Shown here: one piece after another, positions 26,101 through 37,818 of the stretch
How positions within the stretch are numbered: position 1 is the stretch's first letter
How the letters are laid out: every line of letters begins with the position of its first letter
NCBI GenBank assembly: GCA_033026295.1
Contig: CM065184.1
Coordinates: forward strand, 13,147,501 to 13,211,500
Direction of reading: 5' to 3'
Source: Channa striata
Taxonomy: Eukaryota; Chordata; Actinopteri; Anabantiformes; Channidae
DNA: 64,000 nucleotides
Notes under the pieces: generated by a model
Databases searched by the model: none
What the model was told of the DNA's origin: nothing
The model's input: only the letters and a program-made list of their open reading frames with translations
Translations under genes and position numbers: made by a program

Positions 26101-27679
26101 ACAACAAAGACCAGCCAAGAACTGAGTCAGCAAATTGGTATAGAAAGCAAAAACACGAAAGACATAAAAAGAAAGCGGTCTTAAATCCACAAGATTTTAT
26201 ATTTCATCCAAAAACACATCAAATATCTTTGCTTGTGTAGTGTTTTACAAGGACTACAATGATAAACCTTGCTAGGGATTCGCGTTTCTGATCTTTTTCC
26301 CTCTGTGTTGCTAAAATCTATACTCATATTCTTTTCTGTGCAAGAAAATTGGCAATCTTTGTCTTTCAACGTATCAAATAAATCCAAATAAACTTTCTCA
26401 CTAAGGAGCTCGACAGGCCAGGACAAAGCAGTCACACTCCCGTTTGCAGCATGCATCTATACTCATAATCCCGTACTGTATAAGATGGGGTCTTTCATTA
26501 ACACGGACACAGACACACACACTCACACTTTTGAGCTGGGTTTGGCCTGGGCTTTATACAGTGACCCTAATAAAGTGCGGCGTGGCTGGGCAGGTTTGTC
26601 ACTGTCACAGGTAAATGATGTAATTAATGAGTGTGGAGCAGCGTGGATGGGAGACGGGGTGTTAGCTTTTAAACACCTCTCCAGCTGACTGGGTTTGGGG
26701 AGGCCCAGCTGGACACAGCCAGCGGATCAATATGGGGTCAGGGGTCAGTCAACCCTCCCATTATGGCTGAGCTGGCGCCCATCATCTCTGGCTAACGATG
26801 CCTGCAGGAGGGCCAGGGAAGGAGCTCCAGCAGGGAGTGGAAGCAACTCCATGGAGCTTGGTAGTGAAGCTAGAAATTGGCCCCACCTGTCTCTGTAACG
26901 TGTGTTTACATGAACGAGTATAAGACGGATCATCCAACAGACTACACTGTGGCTAGACACTCTCAGTATTGGGTTGGTCAGCTTGTTGAGTCACAACTGA
27001 ACGATAAAGAAAGTCTGAAATTTTCTTGGTGACTGAAAGTGATTTTTTTTTTATCCCCATTAAGATCAGCAATAATACAGTAATAGCAGTGTACACAAAT
27101 ACTTTCTCTTTTTCCTTAATGTTCATGTTGTTTTTAGAAAATATGTTATGAAACAAAAATAATCCATCTGTATGGGTATAAATATTTAACCTGTATTTGT
27201 AGTGACGGCCTCTAGCTACTGTCACCACTTGTCAGACTGGTTTAACCAGTAATCAGAGGCCTTTTCATAAGGAAAAACTTTTCTTTGGACATTTTGACAA
27301 ATTGAACACTGTGAAATCTGGTGTCTGTGTTTCCTCTCATACAGAGTTTACAGAATAATTTTTGCTCTATCGTGGTTTGTTCTGGTAAAGTATAATGATT
27401 ATTTTCTGCTCTTCAGGAGTTTGATATCAAAATGCTTGTTATTCCCAAAGATGTCCTCATTTCCATTTAAGATAGCACTAGGTCACAGCTTGAACACTTT
27501 TCATTTCTGCCCATATTTCATGTCTGCATCTCTATCAGGACAATCAAATAAGAACAATACTGAAAAAGAAATAATGACAAATAAAAATGAATCTGTATAA
27601 TTCATAAACTACACTAAAAGTAATGAAAATGTGAAGAATTTTATGAGCGAGCTCTAAAGAATACAGTAAGCACAGACCT

Positions 27680-28148
27680 CATTAATTTAACATTAAAATC
27701 ACATTAATGAAACACTCCATTTCAGAACACTCTTTACGACACAGAGGTCAGAACTCAACAGCTAATTTAAAGTGTGTCTCACATTTTCGAGCTTTGAGTT
27801 TTTTAGTCTGTAGATGCCCCAAGGAATAGCGTGACTAGTTTTGTTCATGATGTTGATACATTATTAATATTACAGCAGGGGAACATGGGAAATCGTTCCT
27901 GGCCAGATTGGGTTTGATCAATATCCTCAAAGGGCAGAAGCCCCATTAATCTAAAACTTCCCTCACATTAGCAGGACTGTCCAATTCAGACCACTCTTTA
28001 CTCAGACTCAATAGCCACTCCAGCAGATCCATACAGAGATCAAAACTCAACAGCTAATTTAGAGTGTGCTGGAGTTTTTAATGCTGTGAGCTCCCCAAGG
28101 AATACCAGGGCCCGTTTTGTTCATGATATTGATGTTGATGCAATATGA
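27680..28148. repeat. local tandem duplication of a non-coding block
   Basis: Copy 1 (27680-27867) and copy 2 (27944-28148) share, in order: cattaat; tcacatta; ttcag..cactctttac; aactcaacagctaattta with agtgtg (at about 27753 and 28035); gccccaaggaata and ctccccaaggaata (near 27817 and 28090); and gttttgttcatgat (near 27840 and 28114), followed by ttgat. The copies have diverged and copy 2 carries extra bases, so the duplication is old. They contain no open frame in common. Confidence 0.75.
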
Positions 28149-28999
28149 TTTTTATACGGATCTTTATTTGTAATGAAAAGATGTTTAAAAAAACGTCATT
28201 ATCAGCATGTTTTTCTCGTACAAGCAGGTAAATACAGTGTCAAAGTCATAAAGCTTTTAAATTAATTAAAATTGAGTCTAAAAAGCTGAAGCTGTGATAT
28301 AATAAAGGTTTTACTTTGTAGCATGAGATAATTATGGAATTTGCTTTTCTTTAAATGCATTGTTTCATATTGCCCATGTTACAGGTAACATTATAGGGAT
28401 ATGTAAATAAAAAGCAGAGTTGAAGTGATTAATAAATTAATCTATAATTAGCTGTTTGAGGAAAAATATAGATTAAAAAAATAGATTACTATTGATGAAC
28501 ATGTTTTGACAATTACATGTTTTTATGTACACTGAATGTATACCTATCATGTGTTTTTGAGCATTAGTCAAACCAAACAAGCAATATGAAAATATCTTGG
28601 CCTCTGGGATATGTTACTATAGATTTTTTAACCATACATTTTTCACTAGATTTTGATATTTCATAAACCATTTTTAGCCATGAAAATGTAAATGGGAAAA
28701 TTAATTGTTAGACTAATTAATAGAAAGTAGAAATTAGCTGAAACCCTAAAAAAGAGGTTTGATTCAGTCAGTTCTATGAAGATGATGATGGAAGATGGGA
28801 CGTAAACGTGAGCAGTGTGGCAGACGTGCTCAGAGTTGATCCTCTATGTGTGACCCATCGGTGTTTGAGGATGTGCTAGTGGACGCACTATATTATCTTC
28901 CTATGGGACAGACTAATCCATTAACAATCCTTTTGCGGTGTGAGTGAAATGCTCGTATTAGGGCAACTGTGCGTTCAGAGGCATCATTCAGGACGATGA

Positions 29000-29600
29000 G
29001 CTATAGCCGGAGAGTGACAGGCTAGAAAAATGTCCCCACTTTTCAGGCTTTACAAATGACGTTTGGCCACGATAACTCACATCTAGACACTTCATTTCAA
29101 GTTGGGAGATAGCTGGCCAGTCAAAAGCTATTGTACCATCTTCTTTATTTGTGGCCCATGATTTTGGTAGTGGGACCATCAAATAAATATTGCTAAAATG
29201 CCACTTCAGTCAAAAATATTGGCCAATTCTTTCTCTGTCGTGACTGGGTCCGGATGGCAACCTGTTTCTGATGGTATAAACCTTTAAGAGTCAGGTGGTC
29301 AGGCAGCTGGCATCCATCAGGCCCAACGGCACCATGAGTTACTGCTGGATATATATATATGCCAGTGGATAAGAGTGACCAATGCCTCGGATCCCTTGCA
29401 GCCATTCTCAAAGCATAATAAATGAATTGATTACCAATTTATCACTGAGAATTGCTTGCTTAGAGGAATAATCACTCGCCGATAAAGAAGAAATGGCTAT
29501 GAATACATTTCAAGGATGACAATCTTTGAGGAGTAATAGTATAATCTGTCACTTGTGACAGTCCATTTGATTGTTTTTAATATTTCTGCCTGGTGGAATA
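29000..29600. promoter_or_regulatory. candidate conserved non-coding element with CACTT palindrome
   Basis: A long stretch of balanced composition with few simple repeats. It contains ttgattaccaatttatc near 29426 and a near-perfect palindrome ctgtcacttgtgacag at 29546-29561 (7-bp arms, 2-base centre). A short (TA)n at 29348-29360 interrupts it. Assignment as an enhancer rests on look and location only. Confidence 0.3.
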
Positions 29601-32600
29601 TTGGACAGAAACACACCAGGCTGTCAGAGCCAGTCTGAGATGTGTGTGAATTTGTCGAGTGGCGCTTTAATACAGTAATAAGGCAGTCAGAGAAACACTT
29701 AGACTTCCTAAGGTGACAGCAGCTTTATCGTGCATCGCCTCATAAACTCTCATCATATCTGTTCGGCACTATTATGAAATGGGTGTTTAGCATGTGTCTG
29801 TGTGTTCGCGTGTGGGTGTGTGAAAGAGAGGGAATGAGTGAACAACTTGTGTGCGTTTTTGTGTGCAGAAGGTGATGAGATGAGAGCACAAAAAGATCAG
29901 CATGAAAAGTGAGTTGATCCTGACTGCTGGCAAAAATACTGTAGGGTTTGACCTTTTTTACAAGAAAAATAATCCCATCCTCCCACGCTAAAGTGAAGCA
30001 TTTCTCTTTTTGCTCCTATTCCATCGTAAAGCCCAGGCAGCTATGGTCAAACTTAGGTCAATAAAATGTCTGTCTGTCCATTGAGTTGCCACATCTATCA
30101 AATGATGAAAGTTTGTCTTTAAAGCAGAGATACAATTCAGTGGGGAGAGAGTGGGTTCTTTCTGTGAGGCATGCAGGAAATTAATCAAGGAAATGGGGTT
30201 TTTGGTGTGCCTATATCACATCTAATCTATCCTTTGTCCACGTGTAGCTGGCTCCAAGCCTCACCAATCAAGAGCGACACGCTGGCTTTATGAAAAGCCA
30301 CTTGTTCCCTGCATAATTGGGGGGTCTCATTGCTGAGTTAAATGTGAGGCGGAGGTGGAGGGAGGCGCAGTCTTGTTTGCCCATGTAAAGTGTGATCCAG
30401 ATAATAGCATTCTCATCAAAGGCAGCAATTACATTCATTACAACGGCGCAAGGCACGCCTGCAAGGAAATTAAGTGGTGAGAGGAAAGAAAAGCTTAATA
30501 TATACCTCCTTTATGCTTTCCCCCACCTCTCAGTTCTTTTTCAAATGCTCCACGTGGAGCGGGAGACCTCAAGAAAGAAACACTCTCGGTAGAAGAAGAA
30601 TAAATCTTGTCAAAGTCCCCCTTCACCTTTCTGTCTCCAAGAGCCTCCCGTCTACCGTTACTATGACTGCACTTGTCTAGGATTAAAAAGCTTTTCCAGG
30701 AGGGTAATCTCAAATGCAGCTTTTACACAAGCCCAACAAATGACACCAAGTCTTAAAAAACTGCTTAAGACCTTCTCTAAATTAAATTCCCATTTCTTAC
30801 AGGAAAAGGAGAAGCAAATTAATTGTCTTGTGTGGCATTAAACCACAGCCTGTAAACCAAGCAGTTAAGAAGAGAAGGGAACCTTTTCATTCAGGCCTTT
30901 TAAAAGTGAATCAGTGCAAGTGGATAACACTGCAACCTTCTCAAAGACAGGTGTTGTCCCAGAGTCTTTTCTACATGTGGCAGTGTGTGTATTCATACTC
31001 GCTCCTATAATTTAGATTAGTCGTGCAAAGGTTTTGAGTTCAAGTCAGACCTTTTGAAAATGTTAAGTACACGAGTTACTGTGTAATTGTATCAAAATAC
31101 ACAGACATTTGGGATTAGTATGTTTGATTTATACTACACTAGATACATTGTGTAATCGTATCCACGGCTGAATGTAATCCATTCAACGTCAGGACACAGT
31201 TTTTCAACAAAGCGAAAGTAGAAAGTAATTTCTCCACAAACTTCCATCACTGTGACCACAGCATTATTGGGTGTAAATGCCAGACCAAGTAAGCCCTATT
31301 AGAGTATTACCTGCTCTGAGTCTCATTAATACATGCTCAGTGCCCTTTAACAGAACAGCTTAATATATCGTGCAGTGGACATGTCATTAATGCAAAATTA
31401 AGTTTGACCAATTTTTACCCTCAAGTATTTTTAGGCCTAATAAATCTGTCCCTCAAACCAAAGGCTGCATCGGTTCTCACTGCAGGAAATGCTTAGCTGG
31501 AAACACAACACGAGATTATTGTTTTTTAAAAGATTTATATCATACGAATTAAAAACAAAACTACCGAAACAAATGAGAGCCCCACGAAGTCCACACTTTG
31601 TCTTTTCACGCTGACAAATCATTGTGGCTGTGTGTAAATTATTCAACAGGATCCGGCCCTGTTGGAAACCTGAGCATAATTAAATTGCAATAAAATAACA
31701 TTAGTGTGGACAGGCTGTTAGAAGGTGGTGTAATTGGCTGCTCTGACAGTCACGGTTGAGCTGATGAGTTGACTGTCATGTCTCTGACTGCTCCTGTACA
31801 TGCTAAACCCCCCCGTCCCCCTTCGTGATTGGCAGCTGACACGGACAGGACGTGACAGCTGACTCTACACTGAGCCATGTCTGCACGGTGACGACCATGA
31901 TCACGTCAACCTGATGAGTCAAGGTCGGGGATCTATGCACAAATCTCCTGCAGACCGCCTACATGTTTTACCTTTAGATCCTTTGTCATCTGCAGCACTA
32001 AGTGCATGTGGCAGGAGGGGAAGTGCTGCACCTGTTTAACTGCTGGGGCAGGAGCGCCACCTGGTGTCCAGATGCTGAAGTGTGCTCAAGTGTGGGCGGA
32101 GTAACAGCAGTGACCAAACGAACCTGTCAAAGAACGTTATCATATTCGGTTAAAATGCTTTAATAACTCCAAAAGATTTAAAGCACGAGCCTATACACCA
32201 TACAGGAATGTAGTGTAGATGGGAAGATTGATTTTCACCAGCAAGCTAGTTACTCACGTTGCAGACTGGGAGCAGGTTGACATGACTGTAGCTCGGACAG
32301 CTGTAGTAGTGATGGGGTAAAAGGATCCAAGTCATTTCTCATGTTCTCCTCAGTGATTCTCCTACAACTCTGACACGTGTTGCAATGCGATCTTCACAAA
32401 GCGCTTATCACTAAATTATTGATCGTGATAAAACATGAATGAGTCAATAGCTTTTTGAAGTCATGCAACGGCTGCGCCTCGTTTGTTCCAGTCTTCAGGA
32501 TAACTTAGCTGTAACTGTGCTGCGTCTAAAATTAAAAACGTTTGCATTCGACGAGCAAATGCATTGTTGAAAGTGTATGATGTAATATAACGCATAATTA

Positions 32601-33732
32601 TTATTTTTCAAACGACTAATGCTGTCTAAAAACATATGGTACAGCATTTAGGTCCCTTTGATAGCAAAGCTAGTCTGTAACAAAGCACTAAAGTTCTTAT
32701 TTCACATATTTATTTTGAAAACACATTTGAGTGGGGATATATTTTAAACATTATTGATAAATCGGAGAAGATTTAGAGAAACATTAGTAAATAATAAACA
32801 ATCATTACCAAATCATCAGTACGTTAGCAGGCTTTTAGGCCTTGTGGACTGAACAAAATATGCAACAAAAACTACAAAACTACAAAAACTACTACTACTA
32901 CGTTATCGATTCATACTTTACTTTACAAATGTTTAATAGTAATGTTTTGTTGATTTCATGAGGGCAAAACGTGGAAAACTTTACTACATGATATTCAAAG
33001 TAACGCCGCTAGTGGGAACCGTTCTTCGCAGAAGTATTGAGCTTGTGGCAGGACGAATTTCACCGGTGCACACAAAATGAACTTTGACCCCTTAGACGGG
33101 TTTATTGTTTTGATTTAGTAGAGTGTCTTTTGGTGTTAATTTTAGCAAGTGACTCGTCTGGAAAAAAGTAAGACACCGATAGTACTCTTGGGGATTTACT
33201 CCTACGTGTGCAGAGGATGCAAATAATGGTTGTGCTGAGCAGATGCCTGCGCCGATGTTGATGAAGATGCCTTTCTCCCAGATAAGCTAATGTTAGCTGT
33301 GTGGCTAGCGTAGCGTACGTAGCTTTGGTAACAACATGACGACGATGAGGAGCGGTGTGTAGGAGCGAGCGACCAGACATCGGATCGCGCCGATTTCCTG
33401 CTTGTCAGTCTCTCATTTCCAGGATTATCCAGTCTTTGTGTCTGGACCTCCGCAAAGCGGCTTACCCGAGCAAACCAACAAAAGTGTTTACATTTATCTG
33501 ACAAGTCGCCTTCAAAGAGGTTGGTGTGTATTTTCATAAACAGCTAGCTGATGTTGGCGACAGTAATCCTAATTGCTTTCTGTTTTTGATTTGTTTGTTT
33601 TTTATGGAATGTTTTGGTTCATTAGATAACTGATCACGATCTGATGCATATGTGTTGTTCAATGACTGTGGTCGCCAGAGTAACACATAAAAGCGTCTTT
33701 TTAGTGTTGGACATTTGGATCACTTTCTTTCA

Positions 33733-35690
33733 ATGGGTGAGGAAAAGCCGGACACGCTGGACTTTGTGAAGGATTTCCAGGAGTATCTGAGCCAGCAGAC
33801 TCAACATGTCAACATGATATCAGGCTCAGTTAGTGGCGTCAAAGACGCCGACGAGCTGCCAGCAGGTAACTAGCCGTGTGCTGTTTAGCATTTACTTTGA
33901 TTTATTTTATTTAGGTAAACAGACAGGTGGACATGGTGCAAAAGCATTATCTGACATCAGGAACAAGAGTGTTATCAACAAGTTACAACTGAAAGCATCA
34001 TATTTCCTATTTTAAAGGTTCTTTAAAAAGGCCATAAAAAAAAGTTTTGTTGTTGTTGTTGTTGTTTTTATTAACACTTCTTACTAGCTTGTACTTCCAC
34101 TTTCTGTTTCTAACCAACACGTTGGACTAAAAGTTATTTGGTTATCAAGTGGGATGTTATCTTTAAAAATGAACACATTTAGGTACAATAGTGAGTCATG
34201 ATTTTATAGATAACACTTGCTCCCCTGATAGTAAAGTATAAAAGGAATTGGTAGGGTTTTGTGTACTGTTTTTAGTATTAATTACAAGTCTTGTTAATAT
34301 TCCCGTGAGCAGATTGCAATCAGAATGGACTGGACCATCCCTCAGTGGACATGTCCCTGGAGGACAGCTCAGGGATCCTGGTTGATGGCTTTGAGAGGAC
34401 CTATGATGGCAAGCTCAAGTGCCGCTACTGCAACTATGCCACCAGAGGCACAGCACGACTCATTGAGCACATCCGCATTCACACAGGTAAGTATTAGTAA
34501 CTCATTTACTGAGAAATACATTCGCATCGTTTTGTTATTTTGGTTGTTTATTCATTAAAATAATAAACATGACACACAGACACTAAGGTTAGATTAGTTA
34601 ATATTATAACTAATGTTTCAACAATAACAGCTTAATAAAGACCAGTTGTGATTAAAATGACGGTTATATTCATATAAATTGTGGAATCTAAGTAATGAAT
34701 CTTATTTAGCCTGTTTCCCTCAATTCAACAGGAGAGAAGCCTCACCGCTGCCATCTCTGCCCGTTTGCCTCGGCCTATGAGCGTCACCTGGAGGCTCACA
34801 TGCGGTCACACACAGGCGAGAAGCCTTACAAGTGTGAGCTGTGCTCTTTCCGCTGCAGTGATCGCAGCAACTTGTCACATCATCGCCGCAGACGCCACAA
34901 ACTCCTGCCAATGAAAGGTGCTCGCTCCCTTTCCCATAAAAAGATGCTGAGTGTTTTACAGAAGAAGGCCAGCTCACTGGGCTATGGCCGTAGGCTCCTT
35001 ATCAACTTCAGCCCCCCTTCTATGGTTGTGCACAAGGCTGACAATGTGAACGACTATTCACATGAGCTGCCCCACTTACATCAGGAGACGTATGATAACC
35101 AGGGTCGAGCGGTCGAGGATGGCCTCTCCTCAAATCAAAATCACCATCACAATGATATGGTTATGGATAACCCCCTGAACCAGCTGTCCACTCTAGCCGG
35201 CCAGTTGGCCAGCCTCCCATCAGAGGCCCAGGTCCAGACTCAGCCTCCCATGTCTCCCGGAGCAGAGTCTATCGTTGATGAGAAGCCCTTCCTCATACAG
35301 CAGCCCCATCCTGCCACAGCTCCTGTGGCTGTGACAGCTAGTATGGCCCATTCCTCTTCCCCAATCACCCCAGAACCCCGGGCTCCTCCCCACAGCAATT
35401 GCAGCCCTGGAGCAGGGCCATGCAGCGAGCACAGTGGGCGTACAAGTACCCCCAGCATCTCCAACAGCCAGCCCAGCACACCGGCACCAGGTCTGTCGGC
35501 TCCACTCCAGGACCCCCACATGCTGCACCACTGCCAGCACTGTGACATCTACTTCCCTGACAACATCTTGTACACCATTCACATGGGCTGCCATGGTTAC
35601 GAAAACCCATTCCAGTGTAACATCTGTGGCCACAAGTGCAAGAGCAAGTACGACTTTGCATGTCACTTTGCTCGTGGACAGCACAAGTAA
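33733..35690 (+). CDS. ikzf5: Ikaros family zinc finger 5 (Pegasus)
   Basis: Three coding exons, 33733-33865, 34313-34486 and 34732-35690, join in frame (phases 1 and 1) to give 421 residues, against 419 recalled for human IKZF5. The start MGEEKPDTLDFVKDFQEYL matches the family N-terminus. DNA-binding C2H2 fingers lie at about residues 81-101 (CRYCNYATRGTARLIEH), 109-129 (CHLCPFASAYERHLEAH) and 137-160 (CELCSFRCSDRSNLSHH), joined by TGEKP linkers. Two C-terminal Ikaros-type dimerisation fingers (CQHCDIYFPDN ... and CNICGHKCKSKYD ...) fill about the last 52 residues. The middle is Ser/Pro-rich, with DNPLNQLSTLAGQL. Family members are nuclear repressors that homo- and heterodimerise with other Ikaros proteins. 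IKZF5 has been linked to platelet formation. It faces the CUZD1-like gene tail to tail. The protein stops at GQHK, two residues shorter at the end than I recall in mammals. Confidence 0.97.
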
Positions 35691-37530
35691 TGGACGGACA
35701 AGGGAAACAGGGACAGTTTTGTTTTAATAATTCTATAGTAATTTTATTTATTGGTATTTTAACTTGGCCTTGATGTAGCCTAGCCTTTGAAAGTTGTACA
35801 AATACAGGAAAATGTCAACATTCAGATGGTTTCATTTTCTATAACTAAAGATACCCATTCAAGTGTATTATATAGGGATGGTCAGTGTTTTTGACAGGTT
35901 GAGAATTTATTTGTGGTGTTGGGAGCTAAGAAGCCAAACTAATTAATTCTATTTGATTTAGAATGTTACCAAAATCACAATAATTATTTTATATTTCCTT
36001 CATTAATTCATTTATTTAAATTTTGAGTTTTTTAAGTACAGCTCAGAGAGCTGTCTTGTATTTAAGTACATGCATAAGCATTTCAAACTGTTCTTTTAAA
36101 TGAAAAACAAAACTGTCTTTCATTTTACTCAGCTAAAAAATATAAAATTGATACCATTTCATAATGATTATGGCCATATGAGGTGAATGGAAGCGAGTTG
36201 CTGCTGAATGTGAACCTTTTCGGCTAAAGCATTATTGTTAGAGCCAGACCACATATTATTAGGAAATCATACATATACAGTTGCAATATAATCTTATGTA
36301 TTGACTGAAACTCCCATTGATGGAGGAATTCAACTGTAGCACACCTTTGCCTGTAGCTTAAGAGCTAGTAGGGGAGGTTACCTCTACACAAATCAGTTCT
36401 TTCTCAACAGCATGTTCCTTAAGAAAAATAAAATTACAAAAAAGCAACAAGTGTTTAGAGTGGGCCACCCAAATAAATTCTCAACACTCCTTGAGTTCTA
36501 CCTAAAGATTGCTCAGGTGTTGCTCACAAAGGAATCCAACTGTGGGCTTCGAGTGATCTTACTTAAGCCTTGTTGAAATTATTTCAGTGCTTGGTGCATT
36601 ACTACTATTTCTTTGCAGTGCCTGACATAGTTAGTTTCTTGTGTCCAAAATAGAGAGGACTGTTACTTTTTATGATACGCATAATCACAATATCCTCTGG
36701 ATAGAACCAGGACCTTAGAAAATAAGTTTGGCCATTGTAGTTTTTTATGGTAGCCATATTATTATTGCCAAAATCCTGCTCCGTGAATGCTGCTAATAAA
36801 CTATAGAACCAATGCCAGCGGTACACTATGGCTGGCATCTACAGTAAAACTGGCCAAACTTTGTATCCATGGTTTTTGGTCAGCCAGCAATGTTCTTAAA
36901 GTAGATCTTTTTGAAGTTTGTGTTTTTTTGAAGTTCCTCTACACAGTGCCCTTCTTTGACCAGCATCATATTAACGTCACTTGTTTTCTTTGAGAGTTTT
37001 TTGTAATCTCTGAATCATATCCTCAAACATTCTGTCAAAGTCACCTTAATATCCAGTATCTCCATGTTTAGTACAATGCCGCCAAGTTTTGTGTGTCATG
37101 TCAGCACTTTTTCAGAATTGCCACGTAGCACTGGGGGTGCCGGGTTTTAGCCTTTGTAACAGTACACAACTTGAGGTTCCCCATTAATCGTACAGATGCC
37201 AGTGCTTTTCTGAATATTTACTGAGTATTGTATTCTGAGTGGTTGGATAGATGTTCAGTGTCAAAAAAGCAAAATGCTGTTGCGGTAAGACTGCAACTTA
37301 AGCAAGATTGTTCTTTGTCTTGGGTACTGTTGTCTGTTTCTTAGCAACATGTGTGGAGAACATAGTTATTGTTTTTAGGACCACCACCTTGTCACCACGC
37401 TTACCAGTAATAGGGGCATCTAGTAATGGCTGCCTTATGTTCTCACAGCGTGTCGTAGGTTTATAGATTATGGTGAATGTTGAAGCCTTTTTGGTGATCA
37501 CTCCCCCCTGCCTTGGGGAAGGTAAATCAT
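35691..37530 (+). other. ikzf5 3' UTR and convergent intergenic DNA
   Basis: AT-rich DNA after the ikzf5 stop, with AATAAA signals near 36427 and 36472 on the plus strand, so most of 35691-36450 or more is probably 3' UTR. I see no gene in the rest. It runs into the downstream region of the convergent CUZD1-like gene, whose likely signal lies at 37531. Confidence 0.45.
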
Positions 37531-37536
37531 TTTATT
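37531..37536 (-). terminator. candidate polyadenylation signal of the CUZD1-like gene
   Basis: tttatt on the plus strand is AATAAA on the minus strand, about 285 bases beyond the last coding exon. The two convergent transcripts may end close to each other here. Confidence 0.4.
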
Positions 37537-37818
37537 GTGAGATGAATTAATCTAACTTATTTATAAGTAAAGTGTTTTCTAACTGAGCTGTGCTTTGTCC
37601 TTTGTTTGCACTTTTTCTATTTTTTTGAGTTTCAGAACAGATTATTATGGCTTTTTAGAACATAATGTTCACATGTTTAGTGTGTGACATAATGAAATAC
37701 ACAAAGACAATAGATTGTCTTTTGATGATGCTTTTAATCACATAATGTGCTAAAAAGAAGAAAATGTTTAAAAAGAATGGAAAAAGCTATGATGATTAGT
37801 CAAGATGAATGAAAAAGC

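Larger units (their letters stand above)
16380..33380. other. 17-kb gene desert between hmx3 and ikzf5
   Basis: No exon was recognised in this long AT-rich interval. In mammals, as I recall, ACADSB lies between IKZF5 and HMX3. I looked for its acyl-CoA dehydrogenase motifs in the open frames here and found none. Blocks that look like conserved non-coding DNA (even composition, no simple repeats, homeodomain cores) include about 16900-17090, 20380-20720, 20930-21270, 22900-23140, 25540-25830, 29000-29600 and 29960-30480. These are impressions, not alignments. Repeats and duplicated elements are listed separately. Confidence 0.45.

Noticed and set aside
33102..33537. Overlapping minus-strand open frames upstream of ikzf5
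   Set aside because: No family resemblance and no splice context. They lie in the likely ikzf5 promoter and 5' UTR, and do not resemble acadsb.
35220..35684. Minus-strand open frames within the last ikzf5 exon
   Set aside because: Antisense shadows of the zinc-finger exon, with no motif of their own.
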